A stretch of DNA of 64,000 nucleotides, taken from assembly GCA_964601205.1 (NCBI GenBank), contig CAZRML010000012.1, positions 15,413 through 79,412 on the forward strand, read 5' to 3'. The translations under genes and the position numbers were made by a program. This document shows, in pieces, positions 9,758 through 18,690 of the stretch. The DNA comes from JAQVEM01 sp964601205 (GTDB lineage: Bacteria > Actinomycetota > Humimicrobiia > Humimicrobiales > Humimicrobiaceae). Under the pieces are notes generated by a model. That model was not told the origin of the DNA, made no database searches, and worked only from the letters and a program-made list of their open reading frames with translations. The first letter of the stretch is position 1. Each line of letters begins with the position of its first letter.

Positions 9758-9869
9758 TTATATCTCCCCTCTTTCATAAAATCCGAATTATCCATATCTT
9801 ATTAATTTACATTACACCGCCAAAATTTATACAACTTATTATCTCAAGTACACCGGCATAATCCCATTG

Positions 9870-11036
9870 CTACTTATCCAGTACAAATTCCGGAAGACCC
9901 ATCTTCAAAGGCTCGGGTTTTTCACAGGTGCTTTCCATTTCACAGTATTTACCCTGCTCTGATGATTTAAAGAAACCAAACATTGCTTCCAGTACATGGT
10001 AGGCCATTTCCCCGCTTGCCCTGTTTTTTCTTCCTGACTGAATTGCATATATCATATCAGCGAGCCCAACACCACGGCTGTTCTCATTATAATCATACAG
10101 CAGAGGCATATCTTCCAGCGGGCTCATTTGCTCTTTTCTCGGTAAACTGCTTGGATATTCCAGCCAGTCTGACTCTTTTCCTCTTCTAATTCGTACACTT
10201 CCGCCAAATATATTGGGACCTCCATATGGGTCGTCGTCATTCATATATAATGTTCCTTCTTTTCCATATATTTCTATTCTCGGCAAAGTAGGATCCCAGA
10301 CATCAAAACTCATCATAATAGTAGCAGTAACATTATTCTTAAACTCCATTACCCCTGTAATATGTGTATCAATATCTACATCAATCTCCTGGCCATATTT
10401 AGGCTGGCTGGTTATAGTTCTCTTATCAAAGTACCTTTTTGTATTACCAAGAACTCTGTTTACGGGACCGAGCAGAGAGATAAGAGCCGTCATGTAATAA
10501 ACCCCCATATCCAGCATAGGGCCTGCACCTTCTTTATAAAAAAATCCAGGATCCGGATGCCATACTTCATGACCATGGAAAGCACAGAATGCAACTGCAG
10601 AAATGGGCTCACCAATCCATCCATCATCTATAAGCTTTCTTGCCGTTTGCAACCTGCCGCCCAAAAAAGTATCCGGAGCAGAACCAATAAACAAATTCTT
10701 GCTTTTAGCAAGACCAATCATTTCCTTCCCATCTTTAAGGTCAATAGCAAGGGGTTTTTCAGTATATGCATGTTTCCCTGCCTTCAATGCAGAAAGACAT
10801 ACCTCGGCATGTGCCTGGGGATTGGTTAGATTTAGAACCACATCTATGCCCGGATCTTTTATTATCTCCTCCACACTGCATGCCTTAGCACCATATTTTT
10901 TGGATTTTTCTTCAGCCCGTTCTTTAACTTTGTCCGCACAGGACACAATCTCCATAACATCCCATTTTTTTGAATTCTCTAAATACACATCAGAGATATT
11001 TCCACATCCAACAAGTCCAATTTTTAATTTACTCAT
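9870..11036 (-). CDS. Gfo/Idh/MocA-family NAD(P)-dependent oxidoreductase
   Basis: The 388-residue protein opens with the dinucleotide-binding motif GLVGCGNIS. It carries the EKPLA active-site Lys motif near residue 95 and the substrate domain with MLDMGVYYMTAL, which matches the DxxxH/Y region of this family. It should catalyse NAD(P)-linked oxidation or reduction of a sugar or polyol. The start is set at the ATG at 11036, preceded by GAGGAAAGG; an in-frame upstream ATG (11054) lacks a ribosome site. It is the first enzyme gene after the transporter genes in the pentose cluster. Confidence 0.85.
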   Translation of the reverse strand: MSKLKIGLVGCGNISDVYLENSKKWDVMEIVSCADKVKERAEEKSKKYGAKACSVEEIIKDPGIDVVLNLTNPQAHAEVCLSALKAGKHAYTEKPLAIDLKDGKEMIGLAKSKNLFIGSAPDTFLGGRLQTARKLIDDGWIGEPISAVAFCAFHGHEVWHPDPGFFYKEGAGPMLDMGVYYMTALISLLGPVNRVLGNTKRYFDKRTITSQPKYGQEIDVDIDTHITGVMEFKNNVTATIMMSFDVWDPTLPRIEIYGKEGTLYMNDDDPYGGPNIFGGSVRIRRGKESDWLEYPSSLPRKEQMSPLEDMPLLYDYNENSRGVGLADMIYAIQSGRKNRASGEMAYHVLEAMFGFFKSSEQGKYCEMESTCEKPEPLKMGLPEFVLDK

Positions 11037-11242
11037 GATATTTCCTTTCCTCAACTAAAAATAACAACTCTCCTGAATTTACCAATCAATAACATCTTTG
11101 CTTCAATTATTTAATTCATCCTAAATGACTTATTTTAATAGATACAGTTTAAATATTTAAAAACCATTTAAATTGACAATATATAAATGATTTTTTAAAA
11201 AATTTCTATTATAATAAAATCATCTTCCAACTCTCAACGGTA

Positions 11243-11273
11243 GAAGAGGGGTATTTATTAAATACCCCTCTTC
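11243..11273 (-). terminator. 14-bp hairpin after the binding-protein gene
   Basis: A perfect 14-bp stem with a 3-nt loop begins 13 nt past the stop codon of the 11287-12309 gene. No T-run follows on the minus strand, so it is more likely an mRNA-stabilising or weakly terminating hairpin that raises binding-protein output than a full terminator. Confidence 0.55.
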
Positions 11274-11286
11274 AGTCCTGGTACAA

Positions 11287-12309
11287 CTAAAAACCAGGCA
11301 GATATGCTTCATAGGATCCGGATTCATAGTCAACAACCGGTGTTTCCATAAAAATCCAGTAAGGATCCCACTGCTGTCCAGCTTCCCATCCTTCATCAAC
11401 AATCTTTATAACATATGGTGCCAGCTGGTCAGTTTCATCTATAGGTGATTGGATAATCAAATGTGTTATCCAGCCGCCAGAGATTGATTCCATCCCTGCT
11501 TTACTTCCACCAAGTGAAACTGAGGGAACATCTCCAGGAGAATAACCTGCTTCCTCCAGTGCAATTCCTACGCCTGCACCCATGTCATCGCTGTGTGACC
11601 ATACCAGATCAATATCATCACCATATCTGGTAATGAAGTCAGACATTACTCTTACAGCTTCATCTTTTACCCAGTCTGCAGGCTGTGCTGCAAGGACTTC
11701 TATCCCGTCATTCAGGACTTCCTTAAAGCCTTCAGTTCTTCCTATCGATGCATCCTGGCCGGTTGCTCCTTCTACAATAACTACTTTACCGCCATCAGCC
11801 AGTATTTCATTTGCAACTCCTCCAGCAACTTTGCCTTCTTCTTCATTATTGGGGCCAAAGTATAAAGCTGTATACTGTACCGATTCTTCTACGGGTGCGC
11901 CGTTACCCATTATTACAGCTACTCCTGCATCGTATGCTTTTTTTATTCCTGTAGCAATAGCCTGTGAATCTACGGGAAATAGAACTATTGCATCAGGATC
12001 CATTGCAATTGCGTCATCCATCTGGCTTGACTGAAGCTGTGCATCAAACTCTCCATCAAACGAAAACATCTCTATTCCAGCCTCATTTAGCCTTTCTTCT
12101 AAATTTGCCTGATATAGAGGTGGATATGGAGACTGCATTCCAATATTTAGCAACACAACAGTCTTTTCCCCTTCTTCAGCAGGAGCTTCCTCTGCTGGTT
12201 TTTCTTCCGCAGCTTCCTCTGCTGCACTTTCACATCCAGAAAATATAAATACTGATACCATCGAAATTACTACTAATATCACTATCGGTAACAATGATAA
12301 TCTTTTCAT
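11287..12309 (-). CDS. Pentose-binding lipoprotein of ABC transporter (RbsB/XylF-like)
   Basis: The 340-residue protein has a signal peptide ending in FSGC (Cys26, lipidated), a Glu/Ala/Pro linker to about residue 48, and a type I periplasmic binding domain. The domain shows MDDAIAMDPDAIVLFPVDS and GIALEEAG, patterns of the ribose/xylose-binding group. It delivers sugar to the permeases encoded just upstream. The gene has a GGAGGG ribosome site and is set apart from its neighbours by longer spacers and a hairpin, as expected for the most abundant component. Xylose is inferred as the ligand from the xylAB context. Confidence 0.88.
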   Translation of the reverse strand: MKRLSLLPIVILVVISMVSVFIFSGCESAAEEAAEEKPAEEAPAEEGEKTVVLLNIGMQSPYPPLYQANLEERLNEAGIEMFSFDGEFDAQLQSSQMDDAIAMDPDAIVLFPVDSQAIATGIKKAYDAGVAVIMGNGAPVEESVQYTALYFGPNNEEEGKVAGGVANEILADGGKVVIVEGATGQDASIGRTEGFKEVLNDGIEVLAAQPADWVKDEAVRVMSDFITRYGDDIDLVWSHSDDMGAGVGIALEEAGYSPGDVPSVSLGGSKAGMESISGGWITHLIIQSPIDETDQLAPYVIKIVDEGWEAGQQWDPYWIFMETPVVDYESGSYEAYLPGF

Positions 12310-12516
12310 TTATATTTCCCTCCTTTCTTGTTTTTTAATAATATAAGAGATTTCTCTGGAAGATAGACTCCCCCAAATAAATCTAAAAATTTTTGTTATA
12401 ATCACCTCCCCTTACAAAAAGACCTGAATTTGACAATAATATTTATTTATTAATTCTTTCATCTTTTATTAAAACTCATATAAACACTGCCTCATATTAT
12501 TTTTAACCTTAATTAG

Positions 12517-13461
12517 CTATAAATACTTCTTTTTTTGTATACTTATAGAATCAATGACAATTATTAAAATAAGTAGTAACCCTCTTATCATTTCCTGGAT
12601 AAATGAAGATATTTTCAGAATAACCATTGCATTATTAATAATACCTAAAAGCAGGATACCCTGGAACGCTTTAAAGATGCTGCCCTCGCCGCCTTCCATA
12701 CTTATTCCACCGAGCAAAACAGCAGTGATAACAAAAACAACAGTGCTATTACCAATTCTACCCGAGGCAACATTTAACTTACCTGCAAGCATTACACCTG
12801 CCACTCCTCCAAGAAAACCAGTTATCACAAAGCAAAATATACGTACCGCATCCACTTTTATACCAAAAAACCTGCTTGCAGTTGCATTTCCTCCAATAGC
12901 GAAAATGTGCCTGCCGAGTATTGTCCTCTGTAAGATAATCTCAAATATAATCAGTAGAATTATAAAAACAATTACCGGCATTGGTATGTGATATATTTCC
13001 GTCTGGGAAATCGATACAAAATTTTCATTGGTTCCCTTTATGGTATGCTCCCTGGTTAGCAAATAAACTACCCCGCTAATAAAAACCATGGTGCCCAGGG
13101 TAACGGCAATGGAAGGCAATTTAAGTTTCGTGGTTATCAGACCATTAATTAATCCAACTAAAGCCCCGCCGGATATGCCTGCAATTATTGCAGCAAAAAT
13201 TCCGTAAGGCTGGAATATTATTGAGAGTGCGGCTCCAAATGCCATAACAGAACCAACAGACAGGTCTATTTCACCAATAATAATTAGCAGGGCCATTCCT
13301 ATTACTATCATCCCTTCAAATGATATAGTCTGGAAAATATTTACAATATTGGTAAAAGTCAGGAAATAGTCCGAATTAAATGCCAGGAATATTCCTATTA
13401 CCAGTATTATTAATAATATTTTTTGTTCATTCAAAAAGTTTTTAATTCGCTCAAACTTCAA
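12517..13461 (-). CDS. Sugar ABC transporter permease (RbsC/XylH-like) 1
   Basis: This is a hydrophobic permease of the BPD_transp_2 family with 8-10 membrane segments, the motif GEIDLSVGSVMAFG and the EAA-like loop GNATASRFFGIKVD. The start is a TTG at 13461, directly after TTAGGAGGAGAG. The longer frame (TTG at 13488) would begin upstream of this ribosome site. The gene then overlaps the preceding permease by 11 nt and the protein is 314 residues. It forms the channel with the permease at 13451-14401. The first residues after the start are MKFERIK. Confidence 0.88.
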   Translation of the reverse strand: MKFERIKNFLNEQKILLIILVIGIFLAFNSDYFLTFTNIVNIFQTISFEGMIVIGMALLIIIGEIDLSVGSVMAFGAALSIIFQPYGIFAAIIAGISGGALVGLINGLITTKLKLPSIAVTLGTMVFISGVVYLLTREHTIKGTNENFVSISQTEIYHIPMPVIVFIILLIIFEIILQRTILGRHIFAIGGNATASRFFGIKVDAVRIFCFVITGFLGGVAGVMLAGKLNVASGRIGNSTVVFVITAVLLGGISMEGGEGSIFKAFQGILLLGIINNAMVILKISSFIQEMIRGLLLILIIVIDSISIQKKKYL

Positions 13462-14401
13462 CTCTCCTCCTAACTCTGATATCAACAATTATGGCAACAA
13501 TTATCAAAATACCTTTTACTATATTCTGGAAAGAGTACATCACATTGTATAAGGTCAGAATATTAATAATTATCGCCAGCAATAAAACTCCGATAACGGT
13601 CTTAAATATACTGCCTTTCCCACCGGCGAGGCTCGTCCCGCCTATAACGACAGCTGTTATGGCATCAAACTCATAACCGGCACCGGCTACAGGACTTGCA
13701 GTTGTCATCCTGGAGCTATAAATTAAAGCCGCTATGGCAACCGAAACACTGGATATAATAAATGCCATGGTTCTCATCCTATCAGTTTTTATGCCGGCAA
13801 TTTCTGCTGCAGTATCATTTGTGCCGACGTACTTTATTTTTCTTCCAAAAGTCGTTTTACTAAGCATTATTTGATATACAATAGCTACTATAAATAATAT
13901 ATATACGTGTACCGGTATTCCAAATAACTTATCCCTGCCAATAAAACCATACCAGGTACCTGTAACCCCTGATATTATGGCTCCATTTGTAATTAGCTGG
14001 GCTATTCCCGAAAATAATGAGAGTGAGCCCAGGGTGACTATAATAGAATTAACCTTAAACTTTGTAACAATAAAACCATTAAAAAAGCCTATAAACACTG
14101 CTATCACCAGTGGCATAATAACTCCCAGAAAGTTATTTCTCAGCTGAAAGGTTATAGATACAAGATTCAGTAAAGAAAAAACAGAGCCAACGGACAAATC
14201 AAGGCACCCGCTAATTACCACCATGGTCATCCCACAACTTATGACCCCGATTACTGTAACCTGCTTTAATAAATTTAAAAAATTGCCTGTGGTGCGGAAG
14301 CTGGGTGTTGTTATGGAAAAAACAGTAACCAGCAAGATCAATATTATCAATTGTGACTGATCTCTTAATACACTTACTAATTTATTTTCTTTCTCTTCCA
14401 T
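13451..14401 (-). CDS. Sugar ABC transporter permease (RbsC/XylH-like) 2
   Basis: The 316-residue polytopic membrane protein shows the family motif GCLDLSVGSVFSL near residue 67 and the ATPase-contact loop GTNDTAAEIAGIKTDR. Its ATG abuts the TAG stop of the ATPase gene (14402), so translation is coupled; GAGGG inside the ATPase end serves as ribosome site. Two different permease genes mean a heterodimeric channel rather than the RbsC homodimer. It acts with the ATPase and the lipoprotein of this cluster to import a pentose. Confidence 0.88.
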   Translation of the reverse strand: MEEKENKLVSVLRDQSQLIILILLVTVFSITTPSFRTTGNFLNLLKQVTVIGVISCGMTMVVISGCLDLSVGSVFSLLNLVSITFQLRNNFLGVIMPLVIAVFIGFFNGFIVTKFKVNSIIVTLGSLSLFSGIAQLITNGAIISGVTGTWYGFIGRDKLFGIPVHVYILFIVAIVYQIMLSKTTFGRKIKYVGTNDTAAEIAGIKTDRMRTMAFIISSVSVAIAALIYSSRMTTASPVAGAGYEFDAITAVVIGGTSLAGGKGSIFKTVIGVLLLAIIINILTLYNVMYSFQNIVKGILIIVAIIVDIRVRRRVEV

Positions 14402-15883
14402 CTATGCCCTCGTTACCGCCCTGACTATGTTTTTCGTTGTAACATCATCTCCCAGAAACTTTGCCCGCGTTTCGCCTTTCGACAGTACAATTACATTATT
14501 TGCTATAGCAGCTATCTCGGGAATTTCTGAAGATAGAATAAGTACTGAAACGCCACCGGACGCAAGTTCTTTAATTATGTTGTAGATTTCTTCTTTGCTC
14601 CCTACGTCTATACCCCTTGTGGGGTCATTTAGAATCATTAATTTTGGCTTAACTGTAAGCATTCGGGAAAAAATAAGTTTTTGCTGATTGCCGCCACTGA
14701 GATCTACAGCTAATGTTGAAATTGAAGGCGTCTTTATGGACAATTTCTTAATGTATGCACCGGCAAGCTCTGTCTCCCTTTTACTATTTAAAAAGAACTT
14801 ATCTTCAATGTTGAACAGCCATAACGGAGATATATTATGGCACACACTCATATCCAAAAAGAGCGACTGTAATTTTCTTTCTTCCGGAAGATAAATAATT
14901 CCATATTTTATAGCATCGGCAGGATGTTTTATAAATACTCTTTTCCCCATGAAGTAAATTTCTTTTGATTGTGCGGGCCACAGCCCAACAATGCTTTTTA
15001 CCAGCTCATCTTTTCCAGAACCCATTAATCCTGCAATACCAAGAATTTCTCCCTTATGCAATTTCATGCTGAAGTCAAAAATCTTATTTCTTATTGATAG
15101 TTTTTTAATTTCAAAAATCACTTCTTTATTTTCATAAACGTTCTTACCGGTAGATCTTAATTCACGCCCTATCATCAGTGAAACGATTTTATTGGTATCA
15201 AATTCGTTCTTTTCCATTACCCCCTGGTTTTTCCCATCACGAAAGACACTGACTCTATCAGCAATACCTACAACTTCATCAAGCCTGTGTGAAATATAAA
15301 TAACACTGACCCCTTTCTTTTTGAGTTCCTTTATTATTAAAAATAATTTTTCCACCTCTTTTTCAGTAAGGGAAGATGTCGGCTCGTCCATGATTATAAT
15401 CCGGGCATTTTTGGTAGTTAATGATTTAATTATTTCTATAAACTGCTGCTCGGCTGTCGTAAGTGTGGACAGTCTTCTTCTCGGGTCTATATTAATATCA
15501 AATTCTTTTAGTATTTTTTTTGTCTCACTTATAAGCTTTTTGAAATCTACAAAAATAGATTTCCCGGTTCTTGGTAATTTTCCCAGAAAAATATTTTCGG
15601 CGACACTGAGCTTCTGGATATTTTCTAATTCCTGGTATATCATACTTATGCCAAGAGCTCTTGAGGCCTCAACGCTTCCAATTTCCGTCTCTCTCCCATC
15701 AACAATTATAGTACCCGAATCTTTTATATAAGCACCTGAAATAATTTTCATAAGGGTAGATTTACCGGCACCGTTTTCACCAACTATCGCGTGAATTTCC
15801 CCTTTCTTAAGGTTAAAATCAACACCATCCAGAGCAACTGTTCCCGGAAAAGTTTTTACAACATTTTTTATTTCTAGCAACAA
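14402..15883 (-). CDS. Sugar ABC transporter ATPase, two ABC domains (RbsA/XylG-like)
   Basis: The 493-residue protein contains two ABC cassettes. The first has Walker A GENGAGKST at about residue 35 and Walker B IIIMDEPTSSL. The second has the degenerate GLMGSGKDEL loop, signature LSGGNQQK and LMILNDPTRGID. Tandem cassettes with a weak second Walker A are usual in the RbsA/MglA/XylG group. The start is a TTG at 15883 with AAGGA 8-10 nt upstream. It powers uptake through the two permeases encoded immediately downstream. Confidence 0.92.
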   Translation of the reverse strand: MLLEIKNVVKTFPGTVALDGVDFNLKKGEIHAIVGENGAGKSTLMKIISGAYIKDSGTIIVDGRETEIGSVEASRALGISMIYQELENIQKLSVAENIFLGKLPRTGKSIFVDFKKLISETKKILKEFDINIDPRRRLSTLTTAEQQFIEIIKSLTTKNARIIIMDEPTSSLTEKEVEKLFLIIKELKKKGVSVIYISHRLDEVVGIADRVSVFRDGKNQGVMEKNEFDTNKIVSLMIGRELRSTGKNVYENKEVIFEIKKLSIRNKIFDFSMKLHKGEILGIAGLMGSGKDELVKSIVGLWPAQSKEIYFMGKRVFIKHPADAIKYGIIYLPEERKLQSLFLDMSVCHNISPLWLFNIEDKFFLNSKRETELAGAYIKKLSIKTPSISTLAVDLSGGNQQKLIFSRMLTVKPKLMILNDPTRGIDVGSKEEIYNIIKELASGGVSVLILSSEIPEIAAIANNVIVLSKGETRAKFLGDDVTTKNIVRAVTRA

Positions 15884-15932
15884 TTACATATCCTTTTTTA
15901 TTTTATGCAATAACATTTTCCCAAATAAATTC

Positions 15933-17141
15933 TTATAGCAATTTATCTAAAATCATACCTGTTGCACCAACGAGACCCGCTATTTTTCCCAATTGAGAAT
16001 ATTTAATATTAATATTCTTCTTAACAGAGGGAAGGATATTTTTTTCAGCTATTTCCTTTACTTTTTCTATTAAATAATCCCCTCCGGCTGTATACTCCCC
16101 GCTGATAATTATTAGCTCGGGGTCTATAACTGCTACGATTATTGATATTGCAATACCCAGCCAGTACGATATCTCATCAACAATTTTTTTTGCCAGGCCA
16201 TCATTTTTGTAGAGACACTCAAATAATATTTTAGATTCAACTTTAAAATTACTTTCCTTAAATTTTTTAACCAGAACCGAATCTTTGTATCTGGCTACAT
16301 TCATATTTTCTTTTATCAGTTCATTAATCCTTGCAGTGTTTACAAGTGCATTCAGACAGCCATTATTACCACACACGCAAACCGGTCCATTTTCACTTAA
16401 TTTCATATGACCGAATTCACCTGCAAAAAGATGTTCGCCTGTTACGCATTTATTATTTAATGAAAATCCTCCACCTATTCCATAACCGGTTAGAATCACA
16501 GCAAAATCACTAAAATTCTTTGCAATACCGAACATCTTCTCCCCGTAACATCGCACCCTGTTCTCATTACACACCAGAACACTGATTCCAATCTTATTCT
16601 CAATGATTTCTGCGATTTTTATATCCTTCCAGTGAGGCATATAGGGTAGCAGACGGATAATACCGTCTTTCTCGTCAACAATTCCAGGTACACCTATCCC
16701 GATACCCAGTATCATACTTTTATTTATTCCAGCTTCATTAACCATTTCTTCAAACATTTCTATCATTCCAGAAATTATTTCTTCGTGGCCGGCCTTAAGA
16801 TTACTTTTTATACTCTTTTCCGCCATGATGTGAGTATTATAATTGGTAAGTATTGCTTTGATTTTTTTTGGACCCATCATTGAACCAATAATATAGCCTG
16901 CATTATCATTAAACTTCAGCTGAACCGGCCTTTTCCCGCCTTCTTCCGTTGACTCTCTCAGTCCATCCTCCACTACAAGTTTACGGCAAATTAATTCTTT
17001 CACTATTTTATTGATTGTTTGCTGGGAGATGTTAATTTTCTTTGCAATATCCGATTTTGTAATCTGTGGACTTTCCCTTATGATATTCAAAACAGATGCT
17101 GTATTTATCTTTCTTATATGTTTGGGTTTTCTGAGTTTCAT
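15933..17141 (-). CDS. ROK-family transcriptional repressor (XylR-like)
   Basis: The 402-residue protein has an N-terminal winged helix (about residues 8-70, with ITKSDIAKKINISQQTI as HTH) and a C-terminal ROK sugar-kinase-like domain. The domain contains GIGIGVPGIVD, a GEFGHM loop and the zinc-binding CVCGNNGCL cysteines. ROK proteins of this layout are XylR/NagC-type repressors released by sugar. It is the first gene of the pentose cluster, 50 nt before the ABC ATPase, and its own promoter carries a fitting inverted repeat (17257-17285). It probably represses the whole cluster and itself, with xylose as inducer. Confidence 0.88.
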   Translation of the reverse strand: MKLRKPKHIRKINTASVLNIIRESPQITKSDIAKKINISQQTINKIVKELICRKLVVEDGLRESTEEGGKRPVQLKFNDNAGYIIGSMMGPKKIKAILTNYNTHIMAEKSIKSNLKAGHEEIISGMIEMFEEMVNEAGINKSMILGIGIGVPGIVDEKDGIIRLLPYMPHWKDIKIAEIIENKIGISVLVCNENRVRCYGEKMFGIAKNFSDFAVILTGYGIGGGFSLNNKCVTGEHLFAGEFGHMKLSENGPVCVCGNNGCLNALVNTARINELIKENMNVARYKDSVLVKKFKESNFKVESKILFECLYKNDGLAKKIVDEISYWLGIAISIIVAVIDPELIIISGEYTAGGDYLIEKVKEIAEKNILPSVKKNINIKYSQLGKIAGLVGATGMILDKLL

Positions 17142-17256
17142 TAAAGACCAGTAAAGATTATAAATTATGTTTATATATTATTAAACTTAATATGTCAGAT
17201 GATATTTTTTCACCTAAAAATAAAAATAAATTAAAAACACCACATTATTTATAAAG

Positions 17257-17294
17257 TTAGTTTATATATTATATTGATAAACCAAATTTGTCAA
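17257..17294 (-). promoter_or_regulatory. Promoter and candidate ROK operator of the pentose cluster
   Basis: On the minus strand a perfect TTGACA (17289-17294) and a perfect TATAAT (17268-17273) are 15 nt apart. An inverted repeat with 9-nt arms (TTAGTTTAT 17257-17265 and ATAAACCAA 17277-17285, one mismatch, 11-nt spacer) covers the -10 box and most of the promoter spacer. A weaker GTTTA-N8-TAAAC repeat lies at 17169-17186 in the leader. Repressor binding there would block polymerase. The assignment to the ROK protein is by position only. Confidence 0.6.
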
Positions 17295-17381
17295 TATACT
17301 TTATAATGAAATTCGAAGTCAGATTTTACAGTTATTTAGATTAGAAAGAGGTGTTCAGGATTAGCATAAATTACTTTCCTC

Positions 17382-18605
17382 CTACATTTTATCTACAATT
17401 GCTTTTGCTTTCTTTTCAATAAAATCAATATTTACTTCGCCGCGCGTATTTTTAGTTTCCACCGCAGCTCTTGCCACACTTACAGCAACAGTGGGAAGAA
17501 CTCTCCTGTCAAATGGTTTGGGTATAATGTAGTCTTTTCTCAATTCATTTTCTACTATTTTTGAGATAGCTTTTGCTGCAGCTATTTTCATTTTTCTGTT
17601 TATCTCCAGGGCTTCCGCGTCAAGGGCGCCTCTAAATATCCCCGGAAACGCAAGTACATTATTTATCTGATTTGGATAATCACTTCTTCCTGTGGCAATA
17701 ATCTCTGCACCGGCCTGCACCGCAAATTCCGGTCTTATCTCGGGCTCAGGATTGGCAAGTGCAAAAATAATTGGATTATTTTTCATCTTTTTTATCATTT
17801 CCCTGGAAAGAATATTCGCTGTTGATACACCTATAAATATATCAGCATCCTCCAATGCGCATGAAAGATCCCCCTCAATATTCCCGTGATTCGTATATTC
17901 TGCCAGTTTCTGCTTGGCAATAGTCAAATTTTTTCTTTTCTTATATATTATTCCATTCCTGTCACATACAATAATATCTGAAACACCCATATAGCTGAGC
18001 AGGTCTGAAATAGATGTACCGGCTGCCCCTGCTCCATTTATAACTACCTTCACATCTGTTATATCTTTTTCGTATATTTTTAAAGCACTCAACAATCCTG
18101 CCAGGGTTACGACAGCCGTACCATGCTGGTCGTCATGAAAAATAAGCATACCGGTTTCCTTTTTTAGCCTTTTTTCAATTTCAAAACAATCAGGTGCGGC
18201 AATATCCTCCAGATTTATACCTGCAAAGGATGGTTCCAGCACCTTTATGGTATTAATTATTACCTCAACATCATGACTTTCTATACAGAGGGGGAAAGCT
18301 GATACCCCGCCAAATTGTCTGAATAGAACACACTTTCCTTCCATTACCGGAAGCGCCGCTCTTGCACCAATATTTCCGAGCCCGAGGACTGCAGACCCAT
18401 CAGTCACCACTGCAATCATATTACCCCTGGCTGTATAGATATTCAGGTACCGGGGATTTTTAGCAATAATCCTGCAGGGCTCCGCAACACCTGGAGTATA
18501 GGCAAGGGATAGGTCGTGCTCATTTTCAGTTTTTACCTTGCTTACTATGTCAATCTTACCGTTATTTTTTTTATGCATTTCCAGTGCTTCTTCGTAAATA
18601 TCCAA
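17382..18605 (-). CDS. Malic enzyme (malate dehydrogenase, decarboxylating), short NAD(P) type
   Basis: The 407-residue protein matches the short bacterial malic enzymes (about 400 aa). It has YTPGVAEPC, VVTDGSAVLGLGNIG, the metal-binding GINLEDIAAPDCF and HDDQHGTAVV, the cofactor motif INGAGAAGTS, and the FALANPEPEI segment. It converts malate to pyruvate, CO2 and NAD(P)H. The start is a TTG (18605) with AGGTGG 8 nt upstream. It is separated from the ROK gene by about 240 nt and is probably its own unit; the IS481 element inserted just upstream may affect its promoter. Confidence 0.92.
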   Translation of the reverse strand: MDIYEEALEMHKKNNGKIDIVSKVKTENEHDLSLAYTPGVAEPCRIIAKNPRYLNIYTARGNMIAVVTDGSAVLGLGNIGARAALPVMEGKCVLFRQFGGVSAFPLCIESHDVEVIINTIKVLEPSFAGINLEDIAAPDCFEIEKRLKKETGMLIFHDDQHGTAVVTLAGLLSALKIYEKDITDVKVVINGAGAAGTSISDLLSYMGVSDIIVCDRNGIIYKKRKNLTIAKQKLAEYTNHGNIEGDLSCALEDADIFIGVSTANILSREMIKKMKNNPIIFALANPEPEIRPEFAVQAGAEIIATGRSDYPNQINNVLAFPGIFRGALDAEALEINRKMKIAAAKAISKIVENELRKDYIIPKPFDRRVLPTVAVSVARAAVETKNTRGEVNIDFIEKKAKAIVDKM

Positions 18606-18690
18606 CTTAATTCCACCTTACTTTTACCGGATTTTTCAAATTCACCTATAAATTTAGCTACAATATTTAATATGAACTATTTAAGAGTTG

